From positions 1 to 32,534 of the forward strand of contig SECN01000031.1 in NCBI GenBank assembly GCA_004173515.1: a stretch of DNA of 32,534 nt, given 5' to 3'. This document shows, in pieces, positions 31,908-32,534 of this stretch. The notes beneath the pieces were generated by a model. It worked only from the letters and a program-made list of their open reading frames with translations. It was not told the DNA's origin and made no database searches. A program made the position numbers and the translations under genes. The stretch comes from Myxococcaceae bacterium (lineage in GTDB: Bacteria > Myxococcota > Myxococcia > Myxococcales > Myxococcaceae). Each line of letters begins with the position of its first letter. The stretch's first letter is position 1.

Positions 31908-32534
31908 CTACCTTCCCGGCGTCCCGCGCGGACTGGCCGAGCGCAAGAGTGGCAGGCTCTGGGAGAGCGCCTCACAGGCCCGCGTGAGCGCCCCCACGTC
32001 CTCGCCCGCGCGCGCCTGCCGCGCGTGGTCCAGGGCCTGTTCGGCGCGGGTGACGACGTCGGGCGACAGCCCTCCGGCGCCGGGCAGCAGCCGCACGCGG
32101 GAGAGCGCGTCCACCAGGTCGCGGGCCAGGATGTCCAGCTCCACGCGCCGCGTCTTCAGCTCCTCCGACGCCCTGGCGGTGACGAGCCAGTCGCGCTGTT
32201 CATCCATGATGCGGCGCAGCTCATCCTCCGTGAGGCCGCTGGACGCGGTGACGGTGATGGACTGGCGCAGGCCGGTGTCGCGGTCCCTGGCGGAGACGGA
32301 CACGATGCCCTCCGCGTTGATGTCGAACGTCACTTCGATCTCCACCTGACCGCGCGGCGCCTCGCGCAGGCCGGTGAGGAGGAACTCGCCCAGCAGCTCG
32401 TTGTGGTGCGCCAGTTCGTGCTCGCCCTGGAGCACCATGATCTTCACCGTGCGCTGGAAGTCCTTGGACGTGGCGAACACCTCCGTCGCGGACGTGGGCA
32501 CGGTGGTGTTGCGCGGAATCAGCCGGCGCACGTA
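31908..32534 (-). CDS. Hsp70/DnaK-family chaperone (5' truncated, C-terminal part)
   Basis: The frame is open at the window edge, so only about 208 C-terminal residues are seen; the ATPase domain lies outside. The substrate-binding beta domain is clear: IPRNTTVPTSATEVF, then VLQGEHELAHHNELLGEF, PRGQVEIEVTFDINAEGIVSVSA and ITVTASSGLTEDEL match the DnaK core. The lid helices follow to the end (RSASPRGTPGR). The usual DnaK C-terminal tail and the linker are not visible to judge. Myxobacteria carry many Hsp70 paralogues, so this need not be the housekeeping dnaK. The TPR gene follows 41 nt downstream. Confidence 0.92.
   Translation of the reverse strand, partial: YVRRLIPRNTTVPTSATEVFATSKDFQRTVKIMVLQGEHELAHHNELLGEFLLTGLREAPRGQVEIEVTFDINAEGIVSVSARDRDTGLRQSITVTASSGLTEDELRRIMDEQRDWLVTARASEELKTRRVELDILARDLVDALSRVRLLPGAGGLSPDVVTRAEQALDHARQARAGEDVGALTRACEALSQSLPLLRSASPRGTPGR

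Overview
The window looks like a piece of a myxobacterial chromosome, most likely Myxococcaceae and possibly Corallococcus-like. The grounds are very GC-rich DNA with strong G/C preference at third codon positions, Pkn-type Ser/Thr kinases (one carrying TPRs), a secreted protein ending in a MYXO-CTERM-type tail, a DUF6178-like protein and ELWxxDGT-repeat proteins. The genus is inferred from recalled protein style, not from a search. I see no tRNA, rRNA, CRISPR array, insertion sequence, integrase or att site, so this reads as ordinary chromosome with a few accessory genes.

Layout. 1-1934 (+): a 5'-truncated adenosine deaminase followed 5 nt later by pyrD. 2090-5574 (+): an ELWxxDGT-repeat lipoprotein, an unrecognised low-complexity protein and a tail-anchored Ser/Thr kinase. 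5608-9264: an erythromycin-esterase-like lipoprotein (-) divergent from an AraC regulator (+), then a SAM methyltransferase with a His-rich N terminus and a tiny six-cysteine lipoprotein. 9321-13746 (-): GT4 glycosyltransferase, plant-type ferredoxin and a 970-residue kinase-TPR protein. 13909-15195 (+): an ornithine cyclodeaminase-family enzyme and a 72-residue orphan. 15196-15878: no convincing gene, but a textbook intrinsic terminator on the minus strand with no gene directly ahead of it. 15879-18300 (-): a Wzy/O-antigen-ligase-type membrane protein overlapping a second GT4 enzyme. 18547-21385 (-): tetraheme cytochrome, engB and DUF6178. 21522-23794 (+): periplasmic protein, coaE and an extended SDR reductase. 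24358-30090 (+): a 1910-residue M36 (fungalysin-like) metalloprotease with seven PKD/REJ-like repeats. 30220-31100 (+): a HadB/HadA-like hotdog dehydratase pair. 31084-32534 (-): a TPR protein and the C-terminal part of an Hsp70, which runs off the window.

How the genes may work together. The add-pyrD, cytochrome-engB-DUF6178, periplasmic-coaE-SDR, wzy-GT4, Hsp70-TPR and HadB-HadA groups are tightly spaced and probably co-transcribed. The protease and the repeat lipoprotein fit a predatory, surface-active lifestyle. The glycosyltransferase and Wzy genes fit surface polysaccharide synthesis. The esterase/AraC/methyltransferase locus could be a small-molecule response module.

I found no complete, clearly new multi-gene system. 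The most distinctive signals are: (1) a -10-like GGCGGTAGGCTT-type element sitting 9-10 nt before several SD-less start codons, suggesting leaderless mRNAs; (2) the orphan minus-strand terminator, a candidate small RNA; (3) the knottin-like mini-lipoprotein; (4) a one-residue insertion in the catalytic motif of the esterase; (5) exact 279-bp tandem repeats in the protease.
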